Shown here: in pieces, positions 32,000 to 41,205 of the stretch
How positions within the stretch are numbered: the stretch's first letter is position 1
How the letters are laid out: each line of letters starts with the position of its first letter
Source of the DNA: a virus
IMG/VR virus record: IMGVR_UViG_3300045012_000066
Coordinates: 1-64,000 of that record
Direction: 5' to 3' (one strand)
DNA length: 64,000 bases
The notes under the pieces: generated by a model
What the model was told of the DNA's origin: nothing
Databases searched by the model: none
Seen by the model: the letters and a program-made list of their open reading frames with translations, nothing else
Position numbers and translations under genes: made by a program

Positions 32000-32677
32000 A
32001 TGGTTACGGTAAAAGACAGTGACGGTGATCAGAGGGTTGCGGTGAGCTATCGCCGCGTCATGAACGGTCGTTCCATCACGATTGTGATGGAGGACGACGG
32101 AGTCAGACTGGCTGAACGGTACGCCCTAAAAAGGCAGACGCGAAATACGCAACTGAAGCGTAGGTCTGCGCACGGCCACGACGACACCACGTTTGAAAAA
32201 GGACTCGCCACGCACCGCGCAGGCAGTTTTCCTGAACTTGCGGCGGCTCTATTAACAAGCCTCCCATGGCATGCGTACATGGATGACCTGAGTAGTCGTG
32301 GTAGCTATCGTCCACCAGACCTCGGTCGAAACATTCAGATCAGAGGCCGCACCGAATTACATTACGGCCTTATCGTTCACAGGCCGAAAGAGCGCGATAA
32401 CCCGGAAGACATCTTCGTTCTAGCTTATTGGGACCGTCAGCGTTCGGTCATGTTCGCAGGTTGGATGTTTGGTTGGGAGGCGCAAAACGAAAAGTACTGG
32501 AATACCGTGAAGCTTCCTCGCCCCGCTTACCTTATCGACAAAGATTGCCCTAACCTTCGGCCAATCGGGGAACTACTACGCGGCATAGAAGTGTGGTCAG
32601 CTAAGAAACCTGTAGTACGGGCATCACACAACCTGCTCGCACGTGGAGCAGTTCAGGAAGCCGAAGGTCAGCCATGA
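32000..32677 (+). CDS. Candidate PD-(D/E)xK-like nuclease, 225 aa
   Basis: The stretch from about residue 105 (DLGRNIQIRGRTELHYGLIV, then DIFVLAYWDR) has the spacing and hydrophobic pattern of a degenerate restriction-type nuclease core, with later GWMFGWE. Catalytic residues are not certain. Located between recombination genes. Could alternatively be a structural domain of unknown type. Confidence 0.5.
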   Translation: MVTVKDSDGDQRVAVSYRRVMNGRSITIVMEDDGVRLAERYALKRQTRNTQLKRRSAHGHDDTTFEKGLATHRAGSFPELAAALLTSLPWHAYMDDLSSRGSYRPPDLGRNIQIRGRTELHYGLIVHRPKERDNPEDIFVLAYWDRQRSVMFAGWMFGWEAQNEKYWNTVKLPRPAYLIDKDCPNLRPIGELLRGIEVWSAKKPVVRASHNLLARGAVQEAEGQP

Positions 32678-33075
32678 AACATAACGACATGCAGGGATCG
32701 CTGAACTTCGATTTGAACGAAGGGGAGAGACAGAAGGAGGAGGGAATTGCATTGGCGTCCCTACCTCGCAAGCAGCTTGTGGAGCTAGCGCGGCTCTGCG
32801 CTATTCGTGTAGCCCGTAGCTTCGGCGAGGTGACGTACGACGACGTGTTCTACGAAATGATCCGTCAAGGACTGGACCCAATAGCTTTGGGTAATGCAGC
32901 AGGCGGCATCTTTCGCGGCAAGGAATTTGTTTTCACTGGTCGCTGGGAGAAGTCGCGGCGAGTCAGTAATCATGCGCGAGTCAACCGCGTATGGCGTTTG
33001 AATAACGACTACATACCACTAAAAAAGAACCCGCTGCGGGCGGAAATCTTGGGAGAGAAGAATGTCGCTTGCTAA
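32674..33075 (+). CDS. Phage winged-helix-like protein, 133 aa
   Basis: Central helices then LGNAAGGIFRGKEFVFTG, a pattern found in small phage proteins near recombination genes and compatible with a winged helix. Overlaps both neighbours. Confidence 0.6.
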   Translation: MKHNDMQGSLNFDLNEGERQKEEGIALASLPRKQLVELARLCAIRVARSFGEVTYDDVFYEMIRQGLDPIALGNAAGGIFRGKEFVFTGRWEKSRRVSNHARVNRVWRLNNDYIPLKKNPLRAEILGEKNVAC

Positions 33076-33772
33076 TGAAATTCTGCGCGTAGTCAAGCAT
33101 ATCGACGAGACAGGGGATTGCACCACAGCCGCGCTTTCTAAGCTTCGAAAAACAATCCATTTCTCAGATTCCGAATTGGAGGAATTAGCGTGGAGGGCTT
33201 TTGGTGACGAGGTGAATCGAGCGCTAGTCAGCACCGCAAGAAGAGAAGTTCTCCGGCGAGAAGTAACCATCCCTCAACCGGAGGGTAACGCGCAATCAGG
33301 AGCTAAAGAAGTAAGCGCCAAAGCTGTGCATTCAGCGTCAATCCCGGTCCCTATGCCGGTAAGTTTAAGGGTTGTGAAAGTGGAACCCAAGGTGATGTCT
33401 GTGACGGTGCGGGTTTTGGAGGAGACGATGTACGACATTCGCGGTGATGAGCGAAAGTCAGTCGCCGATTTTGAAACAGACGATGTTGCGTATCTGATCG
33501 AGCGCAACCTAGCTGTCATGCGAGGTCATCAGCAGCACCAAGCGCTTTTCGAGTACATCCTAAAAACGCTTCTGGCGGCGAAGGTAAGGCGAGTGCGCGA
33601 GTTGCCTATAGAGGAACAGGAAAGGATTGGGCGCATGCTGCTTTCGGCAAAAGGGAGGAGATCAGAGCCGCCAGAGCCGCCACCACCGGATGGTGCGACA
33701 GGTGCGACGAAACTTGGACCAACGAAACAGGGTCCAACAGCGGGGCGGCGGGTTGTCGCTCAGGCTGGTTAG
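33062..33772 (+). CDS. Hypothetical protein, 236 aa
   Basis: Helical N-terminus, a beta-rich middle (VMSVTVRVLEETMYDIRG), a helical segment and a Pro/Gly-rich basic tail that runs up to the first GG-N3 repeat array. No family recognised. Confidence 0.65.
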   Translation: MSLANEILRVVKHIDETGDCTTAALSKLRKTIHFSDSELEELAWRAFGDEVNRALVSTARREVLRREVTIPQPEGNAQSGAKEVSAKAVHSASIPVPMPVSLRVVKVEPKVMSVTVRVLEETMYDIRGDERKSVADFETDDVAYLIERNLAVMRGHQQHQALFEYILKTLLAAKVRRVRELPIEEQERIGRMLLSAKGRRSEPPEPPPPDGATGATKLGPTKQGPTAGRRVVAQAG

Positions 33773-33773
33773 T

Positions 33774-34012
33774 GGCAAGGCAGGCGAGGCGTGGTCGGGT
33801 CCGGCGCGGCCAAGCGCGGTATGGCATGGCACGGCAAGGCAGGTATGGCAAGGTGTGGCAAGGTGTGGTGCGGTGTGGTGCGGTGCGGCAGGCTGGGCGT
33901 GGTCGGGTAAGGTCTGGCGGGGCGCGGTCGGGCACGGCACGGCAGGTGTGGCTAGGCATGGCAATGCCCGCTGCGGCTGGGTGTGGTCGGGCAAGGCGTG
34001 GCAAGTAAGCCG
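33774..34012 (+). repeat. GG-N3 pentamer array, left copy
   Basis: About 240 bases in which GG recurs every five bases with a variable triplet between (for example GGCAT, GGCAC, GGCAA, GGTGT), about 45 units. It fits a consensus near GGYRN. Not coding with natural composition in any frame. Its RNA could form two-tetrad G-quadruplexes. It ends before an AT-richer leader of the next gene. Confidence 0.8.
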
Positions 34013-34140
34013 GGAGGGACGTTTTTTAAAACCGTCTCTCCCGAAAACCTCAACCCCTTAAACGGTGGCATTAAACGCGGCCCTTCTTACGACAAGCTCG
34101 TAGCGGGCGCATATTTAGACGCCACAATGAGGAAAACAAA

Positions 34141-34845
34141 ATGGCTGTTAATAATCCGAAACTGAAGCCGACAGTGGATGTAACGCAAGTAAACACTGCC
34201 GAATTAAAATCCAAAATTCCACCTGCCTCAAAAGTCATCATGATCAAGCCTCCAAGGCTGGAGGTTGTGGAATTTCCCGTGCGGGGCACAGCACCACTGG
34301 TGGTCCATCGCATGTCGGCAAAACTTAAGGCGCAGTTGAAGGCTATCGCCGAAGGTACAGCGTCGAAGGGTGCGCGAAAGGTGCGTGAACCCATGGACTC
34401 AGACGCTCTTTACATGCAAGCCCGCTACATCAGCAAGGAAGGTTGGGACGGGTTTCATGCAGGGGGAATTCGCAACGCGCTGATTTCAGCTTGCCGCTTA
34501 GTGAATTACAAGATGACGCTAGCGAAGCTCAGCCTCTTTGTGATTGCTGATGGATGGGACGCAATTGAGCCGCAGCATCCACTTGTTCGCATTTATGGCG
34601 AGCCTGTTAAGCAGGAGGATGTGGCTCGCGTGGAAACCGGTCAGCCGTATATCGCTGTGCGACCGGCGTACTACAACTGGAGTGCCAAAATTAAGCTCCA
34701 GTATGACGCCGACCAGTTCAGCGTGAACGATGTAGCAAACCTCCTTCACCGTGTCGGTAAACAGGTGGGAATCTGCGAGGGCCGTCCTGACTCAAAGCGC
34801 TCTCCCGGAGTGGGCTGGGGAACGTTCGAGCTTGTAGAGGACTAG
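34141..34845 (+). CDS. Protein flanked by two pentamer arrays, 234 aa
   Basis: Core with FHAGGIRNALISACRLVN (about residues 108-125), a strand PLVRIYGEP, RPAYYNWSAKI, and a C-terminal Gly-rich segment GICEGRPDSKRSPGVGWG. A glycine-rich C-terminal loop preceded by alternating strands is reminiscent of RAMP/Cas7-like folds, but this is only a visual impression. The gene stands alone between two GG-N3 arrays and is followed by a Cas4/RecB-type nuclease. Confidence 0.6.
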   Translation: MAVNNPKLKPTVDVTQVNTAELKSKIPPASKVIMIKPPRLEVVEFPVRGTAPLVVHRMSAKLKAQLKAIAEGTASKGARKVREPMDSDALYMQARYISKEGWDGFHAGGIRNALISACRLVNYKMTLAKLSLFVIADGWDAIEPQHPLVRIYGEPVKQEDVARVETGQPYIAVRPAYYNWSAKIKLQYDADQFSVNDVANLLHRVGKQVGICEGRPDSKRSPGVGWGTFELVED

Positions 34846-34887
34846 GTTTCACTGGGCGGCTACTGTCTCAAAGTAGCCGCCCTTCTT

Positions 34888-35110
34888 AAGAGGCGTAGCA
34901 GGCGCGGCATGGCGCGGTTCGGTATGACGCGGTCGGGCGCGGCAAGGCAAGGCAAGGCAGGCGTGGCGTGGCAGGTACGGTACGGCGTGGCTGGGTTTGG
35001 CCGGGTACGGTGCGGCGCGGCTTGGCATGGCAGGGCAAGGCTTGGCAAGGTTCGACGGGGCGGGGCCCGGTCTGGCGCGGCAGGTACGGCAAGGTGAGGG
35101 TAAGGCCACG
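34888..35110 (+). repeat. GG-N3 pentamer array, right copy
   Basis: Same five-base GG periodicity as 33774-34012, about 220 bases, with tandem GGCAA runs. It ends at the ribosome site of the nuclease gene. The two arrays bracket gene 34141-34845. Confidence 0.8.
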
Positions 35111-35131
35111 GCGAGGCGTAAGGAGGAGTTA

Positions 35132-36418
35132 ATGAATCTCGTACAGATACAAAGAATTCCTCCGTGGCACCAATCGACGGAGTTTCTAACTAGCTGCCCG
35201 CAGCTATATGTCGAGTCGGTGATCAAGGGCCATCCGCAACCGGGCGGACTGGACTCCGCACGCGGCAAGGAAGTTCACCAGACTGGCGCTGCTTATGTTG
35301 CTTATTGCGCATTGGAACGCGTTTCACTTGATCTAGCAAAGTTCGATGAGTTAGCAGCCGGTGCCGGTCCACTCGCGGCTCGCATTCTGGCTGGGATGAG
35401 AGATTCTTATGAAGTTGACTTTACACATGTGCTGGCGACAGAACTTACCTTGTCGCTGGATGAACACTTTCTGCCGACGCAGGTGACGGATGCGATTAAG
35501 GGAACGTGCGTAGATACAGGAGAAGAGCCAGTAACCGTCGGCACGCTGGACGCGCTGTATGCATTTCCAGTGGAAGCAACGATGCGGATCGACGATTTAA
35601 AAACGCATCCGAAACCCTTTGAACCCGGCGACAAGCTGCAAGCGAAAACCTATGCCCTGTTGACGTTCATGCACTGGCAGTGGGTTGAGAAGGTTATCTT
35701 CCGCTTGATCTTCGTCCGTTATAGAAAGGTAACTCGCGAAGTTACATTTACCCGCGACCAGATACCTGATCTGATCGCAGCCGTCAAAGCTGGCCGCGAG
35801 CGGCAAATTAAAATTCACGCCGACTACGAAGCTGGCAACAAGATCGAAGCCATTGCCGGGACGCATTGCTGGTATTGCCCCCTGCTGTCGAACCTGAAGT
35901 GCCCCATCGCGCAATACAACGAGAACATGCAACTCACCATGGCGCAGCGGCTCAACTTCAATCTCTGGTACGCGCAGTTCAGCCGCAAAAATAACCAAGT
36001 GATGAGGGCATACGTGCAGGAGAGGGGTCGAGGGATCGTACTCAAGGACTACAACGGCAAGGCGTACGTCTACGACCACGTCGAAGTCGAGTCGGAGGTG
36101 TATCCGGTATTTAAATTCATCGATCAACGCATGGAGCTTCGCGATGGCGTCAATCCGACGCTGCCGATCATCGATCTGTTGATCGACTACGCGGCTGGCA
36201 ATCCGGATGACTCAGAGTGGATGAAAAACGTGGTGGTGTCGTCCACTCCGCTGAGGCGCTACCTCAAAACCAACAAGCGCAGCTTTCTCGACCAAGCGGT
36301 CGAGGATGCCGTGGTGAAAGTCCCTAAATCGCCTATACGTGTGTCGAAACCGCTCGACGCGGTGCCGGAGGCGGAGTTTGACGATGACGAAGAGTTCGAA
36401 GACGAGGAGGAATTGTAA
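35132..36418 (+). CDS. Cas4/RecB-type PD-(D/E)xK nuclease, 428 aa
   Basis: Start at 35132 follows AAGGAGGAG. GTLDALYAF (about residue 136) supplies the motif II aspartate and RIDDLKTHP the D-x-K pair; QAKTYALL is the QxxxY motif. One early Cys (SCPQ) and a later CWYC...KCP cluster match the Fe-S site of Cas4/AddB-type exonucleases. The acidic tail is D/E-rich. Likely exonuclease for phage recombination. Confidence 0.8.
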   Translation: MNLVQIQRIPPWHQSTEFLTSCPQLYVESVIKGHPQPGGLDSARGKEVHQTGAAYVAYCALERVSLDLAKFDELAAGAGPLAARILAGMRDSYEVDFTHVLATELTLSLDEHFLPTQVTDAIKGTCVDTGEEPVTVGTLDALYAFPVEATMRIDDLKTHPKPFEPGDKLQAKTYALLTFMHWQWVEKVIFRLIFVRYRKVTREVTFTRDQIPDLIAAVKAGRERQIKIHADYEAGNKIEAIAGTHCWYCPLLSNLKCPIAQYNENMQLTMAQRLNFNLWYAQFSRKNNQVMRAYVQERGRGIVLKDYNGKAYVYDHVEVESEVYPVFKFIDQRMELRDGVNPTLPIIDLLIDYAAGNPDDSEWMKNVVVSSTPLRRYLKTNKRSFLDQAVEDAVVKVPKSPIRVSKPLDAVPEAEFDDDEEFEDEEEL

Positions 36419-36678
36419 TGGATCAGGAAATGCTGATGCGGGCCAGTGAGATCACCGCCGAAACAGAACGTGCCATGAGTATCCACCCTCCCATCAATAG
36501 TGCGCACGAAGCCTATGCAGTCATCAAGGAAGAGTTGGAAGAGTTCTGGGATTTGGTGGTCATCAACCCCAACAAGCTGGATGCAGCGCAACGGGCTGTG
36601 CGGCTGGAGCAGATGCGTAAAGAGCTTACGCAGACGGCAGCGATGTGCCTGCGCACGATGATGGATTTGGCGCTATGA
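36418..36678 (+). CDS. MazG-like protein, 86 aa
   Basis: SAHEAYAVIKEELEEFWDLV then a helical LRKELTQTAAMCLRTMMDL follow the E-x-x-E metal-binding pattern of small MazG-like nucleotide pyrophosphohydrolases. Length is at the short end. It would hydrolyse a nucleotide triphosphate; substrate unknown. Start overlaps the nuclease stop. Confidence 0.65.
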   Translation: MDQEMLMRASEITAETERAMSIHPPINSAHEAYAVIKEELEEFWDLVVINPNKLDAAQRAVRLEQMRKELTQTAAMCLRTMMDLAL

Positions 36679-36992
36679 CTGTGCTCCCCAGATTGTTCGC
36701 GCTGATGGTCGGGCATGCGCTGGCCGACTTCCCGCTGCAAGGAGACTTCCTCGCCAGAGGGAAGGATCATCGCCATCCGATTTCCGGCGTGCCGTGGTAT
36801 CAGTGCATGTTCGCGCACTGCATGATTCAGGCGGGCATGGTCTACCTCATTACGGGAAGCCTTGTGATCGGACTGGCTGAATTCGTACTGCATTTTGTGA
36901 TCGATTACGCGAAGTGCGACGGGAAGCTGACGTTCAACCAAGATCAGGCGCTGCATGCTACCTGCAAAGTTATCTGGGCGGTGGTCGCATAA
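36675..36992 (+). CDS. DUF3307-like membrane protein, 105 aa
   Basis: Hydrophobic segments carry GHALADFPLQGDFLARGK near the start, a central His (FAHCMIQAG) and FVIDYAKCDGK with DQALH near the end; this residue order fits the DUF3307 family of small membrane proteins. Function unknown. Confidence 0.65.
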   Translation: MTVLPRLFALMVGHALADFPLQGDFLARGKDHRHPISGVPWYQCMFAHCMIQAGMVYLITGSLVIGLAEFVLHFVIDYAKCDGKLTFNQDQALHATCKVIWAVVA

Positions 36993-37005
36993 GGGAGCCA
37001 TAGAT

Positions 37006-37245
37006 ATGAGCAATGAAGCGGATCAGAAGAAACGCACGCCCACGGAAGTCCTAGTGCAGGCCATGGAACTGGCCGAAGAGATGGCTGAATGCGTCGTTAT
37101 TTTTCGGCTCATGAAAGACGGTCAGGGGCACAGCGGAATGGGCTGGGTGACAGAGCTTCCAGAACTGGCGCAGAAGTTCGCCTTCCTTGAAGAGGCCAAG
37201 TTAGCGATGTTTCACAAAAGCTACGGAGAGCGGGATATGCGATGA
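37006..37245 (+). CDS. Hypothetical helical protein, 79 aa
   Basis: Ribosome site AAGGGAG. Helical, with EVLVQAMELAEEMAEC. No family recognised; overlaps the next start. Confidence 0.6.
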   Translation: MSNEADQKKRTPTEVLVQAMELAEEMAECVVIFRLMKDGQGHSGMGWVTELPELAQKFAFLEEAKLAMFHKSYGERDMR

Positions 37246-37511
37246 GACTCAAACTTGAATACGAAGACGACCCGGTATTTGCCACCGTCAAGTACAGAAA
37301 GAGCGACTATCGCGCACTGACATTGAAGATCAACGGCAAACCCTTCAGTGTCTGGGTAACGCTGGACCTTGTGTACCAGTTTCGCCGCGATGACCCGGAC
37401 TACATGCGAGAGATCGACAGGAGCCTCGTTGCAGCCATGGAGCGAATGCTGGAAAAGATTTTTCTGGACGCCGTTGGAGCGATCCCGGATGGAAGCGACT
37501 TAATGATATGA
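37242..37511 (+). CDS. Hypothetical protein, 89 aa
   Basis: Beta N-terminal half (LKLEYEDDPVFATVKY) and helical C-terminus. It overlaps the SbcC-like gene start by 4 bases and may encode a partner subunit; this is inference from position. Confidence 0.6.
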   Translation: MRLKLEYEDDPVFATVKYRKSDYRALTLKINGKPFSVWVTLDLVYQFRRDDPDYMREIDRSLVAAMERMLEKIFLDAVGAIPDGSDLMI

Positions 37512-39442
37512 AGCTGATCAAACTGCACTTGGAAAATTTCCGTATCCACAAAGACTCCACCCTGTCACTCGGAGAGAGCGCCTTCGTGGTGATTCGCGGC
37601 AGCAACTTTGCCGGGAAGTCCACTATTGGGCAAGGTCTTTCGATGTGCCTCACACCATCGACCACCGGCCTCGATGCGCAGGGCCGGGGCTACGCCTCGA
37701 AGATTAAGCGCGGCGCTACTAGGGCGGTGATCACGGCAGACTTCCAGACGAAGCGTCATCTGATCGAACGCACGGTCACGCTGAACGCCAACGCTGCGGG
37801 CCGCACACAGAAAACAGTTTGCCTGAGTGATCCAAGCTGGAAGCCGACCAAGTTTGACGACGAGATCGACCGGCAGAAGGCCGCGCTGACGGTGGTGCTG
37901 AACACCGACGCGTTCCTGCGCATGGACGAGAAAGAGCAGAAGAACCTGCTGGCTGGGCTGGCGCTTCCCAGTCACTACGACTTCGACCGGCAGATCGTCG
38001 CGGACGTGGAGGCGGTCCTCGGCGAGTGGTCTGTCAACTTCACAGGCGAACCATTCGCAGCGATCAATCTGGCATACAAGAAGCTCTTCGACGAGCGCCA
38101 GATCGTCAACCGGCAGGTGAAGGAATTCGTGATCCCGGAAGCGTTGGCGGCTCCTGAAGACGTGGACTCCAACTCGCTGCAAAGCAGGCTGGCAGAGTTA
38201 CGGGAGCAGCGTCGGGAGAAGCAGCGCGAGCGCGATCAGGCGGTAGCGGAGGCCAGCAAAGAAGAGACCGCCCGCCAGCGGGCCAAGGATAAAGTGCAGC
38301 AGGCTCTCGACGGTGAGTATCGCCGGGGGAACTCGATCCGGGACAAGCTGGTCAAAGAAGGTCAGTTGGTTTATCTGCGCAAGATCGCGGAAAGCAAGCC
38401 GGAACTGGACAGACTGATGAAGGAGCGCGAGGCGTCCTTAAGGCTGCGCAACCATTACGACATCCAGCTTAAAGCTCTGGAGGCGGTGCCATGGAACGCG
38501 AAGGAATGCCCTACGTGCGAGCAGCCGGTGGACGTGGAGAATTTAAAAAGGCTGAGCGAGAAGCTAAAGAAGGACATCCGGGAATCCAACGGAACGCTGG
38601 GCGTCGTCGAGCAGAAAATCAAAGCTCTGGGCGACGTGGATGATGCAATCGCTCTCATCGAAAGGCACGAGGCGGCGCTGAAGGAACTGGGCACGTTCGA
38701 TGAACAGGCGGAAGAGAGGAAGAAGCAGATCGAAGAGGCGGAACGCGACATTCCGGGTCCGACGCTGTTCGACTTTGCCCCCTTCAATATCAGCATCTCT
38801 GAAATCGAACTGGAGATCGAGCGGCTGTCCGGCCTGCTTCGCCCGGTGATCGTCGCGGAGGAGCGGCGCAAGGAGATCGCGATCAAGCAGGGACAGCTAG
38901 CGGTCCTGAAGCAGAAGGCAGCGACGCTGGACCGGCTGGTCAAGTACTTCGACAAGGGCGGCATCAAAGCCAAGCTCATCGGCCAGTATATTGGCGGTTT
39001 CGAGTCGAAGCTGAATGAGGTGATGGGCGCGTGGGGCTACTCCTGTGCGCTCTCGATTGAGCCGTACTCGTTCGACGTAACCAACGCCCGTCAGGATGTG
39101 ATTCCGGTGCGCGAGCTTTCCGGGGCCGAAGAGGTCATGTTCTCGCTGGCCTTCCAGTGCGCGGTGAGCCAGACGGCCAACATCGGCATGGTGGTGATCG
39201 ACGAGGTCGCCATGTTCCTGCCGGAAATCCGCCGCGTGCTGAATGCGCGACTCTACGACATGATCCAGCGCGGCTTTCTGGAGCAGGTCATTCTGCTGGT
39301 CGCGGACACCTCGGAGCAGGCATCCAGCCTGCCGGGAGCGGCCTTCTACATGGTGGAAAACGGCGAGGTGCGTGCTCTGCCAGCAAACGGTGTACGAAAG
39401 GAGACACAAAGTGAGCGACGAAACGACCAACGTATTGCCTGA
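37508..39442 (+). CDS. SbcC/Rad50-like SMC-type ATPase, 644 aa
   Basis: Walker A GSNFAGKST (about residues 31-39), long coiled coils around a zinc hook CPTC (about residue 337), ABC signature LSGAEE (about 538) and Walker B MVVIDEV. This is the layout of SbcC/Rad50 at phage size (gp46-like). No separate SbcD/Mre11 gene is recognised beside it; the Cas4-like nuclease upstream may be its partner. Role: DNA end processing or recombination. Confidence 0.88.
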   Translation: MKLIKLHLENFRIHKDSTLSLGESAFVVIRGSNFAGKSTIGQGLSMCLTPSTTGLDAQGRGYASKIKRGATRAVITADFQTKRHLIERTVTLNANAAGRTQKTVCLSDPSWKPTKFDDEIDRQKAALTVVLNTDAFLRMDEKEQKNLLAGLALPSHYDFDRQIVADVEAVLGEWSVNFTGEPFAAINLAYKKLFDERQIVNRQVKEFVIPEALAAPEDVDSNSLQSRLAELREQRREKQRERDQAVAEASKEETARQRAKDKVQQALDGEYRRGNSIRDKLVKEGQLVYLRKIAESKPELDRLMKEREASLRLRNHYDIQLKALEAVPWNAKECPTCEQPVDVENLKRLSEKLKKDIRESNGTLGVVEQKIKALGDVDDAIALIERHEAALKELGTFDEQAEERKKQIEEAERDIPGPTLFDFAPFNISISEIELEIERLSGLLRPVIVAEERRKEIAIKQGQLAVLKQKAATLDRLVKYFDKGGIKAKLIGQYIGGFESKLNEVMGAWGYSCALSIEPYSFDVTNARQDVIPVRELSGAEEVMFSLAFQCAVSQTANIGMVVIDEVAMFLPEIRRVLNARLYDMIQRGFLEQVILLVADTSEQASSLPGAAFYMVENGEVRALPANGVRKETQSERRNDQRIA

Positions 39443-39584
39443 TCCTGAGGAGCAGGCGCAAACCACAACCAACGGGGACGACGAAGAGGGCGACGACAGC
39501 AAGGAAGAAACGCCAGAACCGGTGACGGAAGGAACGGTCAAAGACGCAGTGCCTGAGCAGCATAAGACCGTTACTGTTCCGTGA
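39411..39584 (+). CDS. Small acidic protein, 57 aa (GTG start)
   Basis: GTG at 39411 preceded by AAAGGAG. Almost entirely Asp/Glu/Thr/Pro, no fold expected; overlaps the end of the ATPase gene. Could mimic DNA, but nothing specific supports that. Confidence 0.55.
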   Translation: MSDETTNVLPDPEEQAQTTTNGDDEEGDDSKEETPEPVTEGTVKDAVPEQHKTVTVP

Positions 39585-39850
39585 TTGGCGTCTGGGTGCG
39601 CGACAACTGCGAACGCCATCCACGTATTGCGGGTGGCGTCGTGGTCATATTGCGGCACATGAATGCGTGGCTGACGGAGCACGGCCACAGGACGTACAGC
39701 CTCGACGATTTTAAATCTGCTCTGGAGAAAAATGGTCTGCCCGTGATCGAGGTTGCCGGAACACTGCTGGTGCCGGGTCTGGGCTTCAAGGAAGACTGTA
39801 AATGCCTACCAAAGAACAAGCCAAGCAGCCGATCATCCCGAAAGAAATAG
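39581..39850 (+). CDS. Hypothetical protein, 89 aa (GTG start)
   Basis: Starts at GTG overlapping the previous stop. Helical with a YSLDDFKSALEKNGLPV segment; basic Ser/Lys tail overlaps the next gene. Family not recognised. Confidence 0.6.
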   Translation: MIGVWVRDNCERHPRIAGGVVVILRHMNAWLTEHGHRTYSLDDFKSALEKNGLPVIEVAGTLLVPGLGFKEDCKCLPKNKPSSRSSRKK

Positions 39851-40056
39851 TTCACATGGCCAAGTTCTGCTACGCGGCCATGCGAGTCAGTCAACAGTGT
39901 CCGGAGCTTGAAGGGCATGCGCGAAAGGCAATCGACGCGGTCAAGCGAGCGCAGATACAGATGATCGACGGCAAGCCAACCCGCTGGCGTGCGAGCCGCC
40001 ATGTGAAGCGGCTGGTGAGCGACATTTACGAGCGCTTCGGAACGGTGCCGTACTGA
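39802..40056 (+). CDS. Hypothetical basic protein, 84 aa
   Basis: Helical and basic (KAIDAVKRAQIQMIDGKPTR). Start inside the preceding gene. No family recognised. Confidence 0.55.
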   Translation: MPTKEQAKQPIIPKEIVHMAKFCYAAMRVSQQCPELEGHARKAIDAVKRAQIQMIDGKPTRWRASRHVKRLVSDIYERFGTVPY

Positions 40057-40064
40057 GGTGCAAT

Positions 40065-40262
40065 ATGGCTCTGAGCAAAGAAGATCAGGAGTACTACGAA
40101 ACACAGCGAATCGAGCAGGAGAGGCGCGACGATTTTGAATGCGAGCGCGACTTCTGGACCAACGTCATGCTGGCGGTTCTAGGTGAACCCGGAGCCACGG
40201 TAAGGAAATCGGTTGAGCAGGCAGACGAGGCGCTGCGACTCTACAAGGAGCGGTTTCAGTAA
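40065..40262 (+). CDS. Hypothetical charged protein, 65 aa
   Basis: Highly charged, helical. Its stop overlaps the HNH gene start. No motif. Confidence 0.55.
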   Translation: MALSKEDQEYYETQRIEQERRDDFECERDFWTNVMLAVLGEPGATVRKSVEQADEALRLYKERFQ

Positions 40263-40780
40263 TGGGCGACTTCAAGAAGAGGGCGCGTTACAAGACCGGC
40301 TCCGGGATTTTATTTCAGGACGCAGTGAAATCAGTTTTCCTGCGCGTCACCGGGCAGACGTACGACAACATGCTGGTGAGAATCAGAAAGAAGGGATTCC
40401 CCGGCCTGCCATTCGACAAGGACGCCTTCCGGGATCACGTCCTGTCCGCCATGGGCGGGAACTACGACGGCTACTTCCGCTGCCAGTACTGCAACGGGTT
40501 TTTTACTCTGGAACAGGTTGCCGTGGATCATGCCCACTCGCTAGGACGGGCCGGTGGTGTCGAACTCAGCAATCTCGACTATCCGTGTAAGCCCTGCAAT
40601 GCCCGCAAGGGCACCATGCTACCCGACGAGTATCACAGGCTCCTGAAGTTCCTTGATGACGAGCTTCCGCTGGCCAAGACTGACATATTGCAGCGGCTGG
40701 AGATCAGCGTCCAGCTTGCGGCGGCGGATCGGGCGCGGCGAGCCAAGGAAAAGCGTCAGATGGAAGCTAAAACGTTTTAG
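40262..40780 (+). CDS. HNH endonuclease, 172 aa
   Basis: CQYCNG (about residues 80-85), VDHAHSLGR (about 94-102), NLDYPCKPCNARKGT complete an HNH motif with two Cys pairs. It closes the rightward recombination block and meets the leftward gene series at 40780-40798. Confidence 0.85.
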   Translation: MGDFKKRARYKTGSGILFQDAVKSVFLRVTGQTYDNMLVRIRKKGFPGLPFDKDAFRDHVLSAMGGNYDGYFRCQYCNGFFTLEQVAVDHAHSLGRAGGVELSNLDYPCKPCNARKGTMLPDEYHRLLKFLDDELPLAKTDILQRLEISVQLAAADRARRAKEKRQMEAKTF

Positions 40781-40797
40781 CTGCCCCGGTGCGCTCA

Positions 40798-41205
40798 TCA
40801 CTCTGGCGGCGGAGGGTAGAAGGCGTTGAAGTGCTCGTCGATGTACTCCAACGCCTCGGTATAGGTTGCAAAGTTGCAGACCTGCGTGTCTCCAGTGGGG
40901 ATGCCCTCGCGATGCGGCACCCAGCGCGATCCGCTCCATGCCAGACCGGGATGGTTGTTGTGGATAATGACGCAGCGGCCAAGTGCCCCTTGGATCACGC
41001 CGATGGGAAGCGGCGGCGCTTTGGCAGGCTGGGCCAGTACACCCCACTGGTCGCCTTTGCGCATCACGACGCTGCCACACTTCTTGCAGCCAGCCATGAG
41101 TGCCTCTGGTGACGTGCCGACGTACAGGAATTGCTCCCAGTCATTGTTTCCGCAGGTACACCAGACTTTTCCGTCTGCGATCCGCTGTATGTCTGCGAGG
41201 TCCAT
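40798..41205 (-). CDS. Zinc-ribbon hypothetical protein, 135 aa
   Basis: Start at 41205 follows GAGAGG and overlaps the upstream stop. CTCG (about residues 16-19) and CKKCG (about 40-44) form a ribbon; the rest is beta-rich. Last gene of the long leftward series. Confidence 0.6.
   Translation of the reverse strand: MDLADIQRIADGKVWCTCGNNDWEQFLYVGTSPEALMAGCKKCGSVVMRKGDQWGVLAQPAKAPPLPIGVIQGALGRCVIIHNNHPGLAWSGSRWVPHREGIPTGDTQVCNFATYTEALEYIDEHFNAFYPPPPE

Noticed and set aside
33606-35268. Reading frames across the GG-N3 tracts
   Set aside because: Open in several frames because of the five-base periodicity; products are low-complexity Arg/Pro/Gly.
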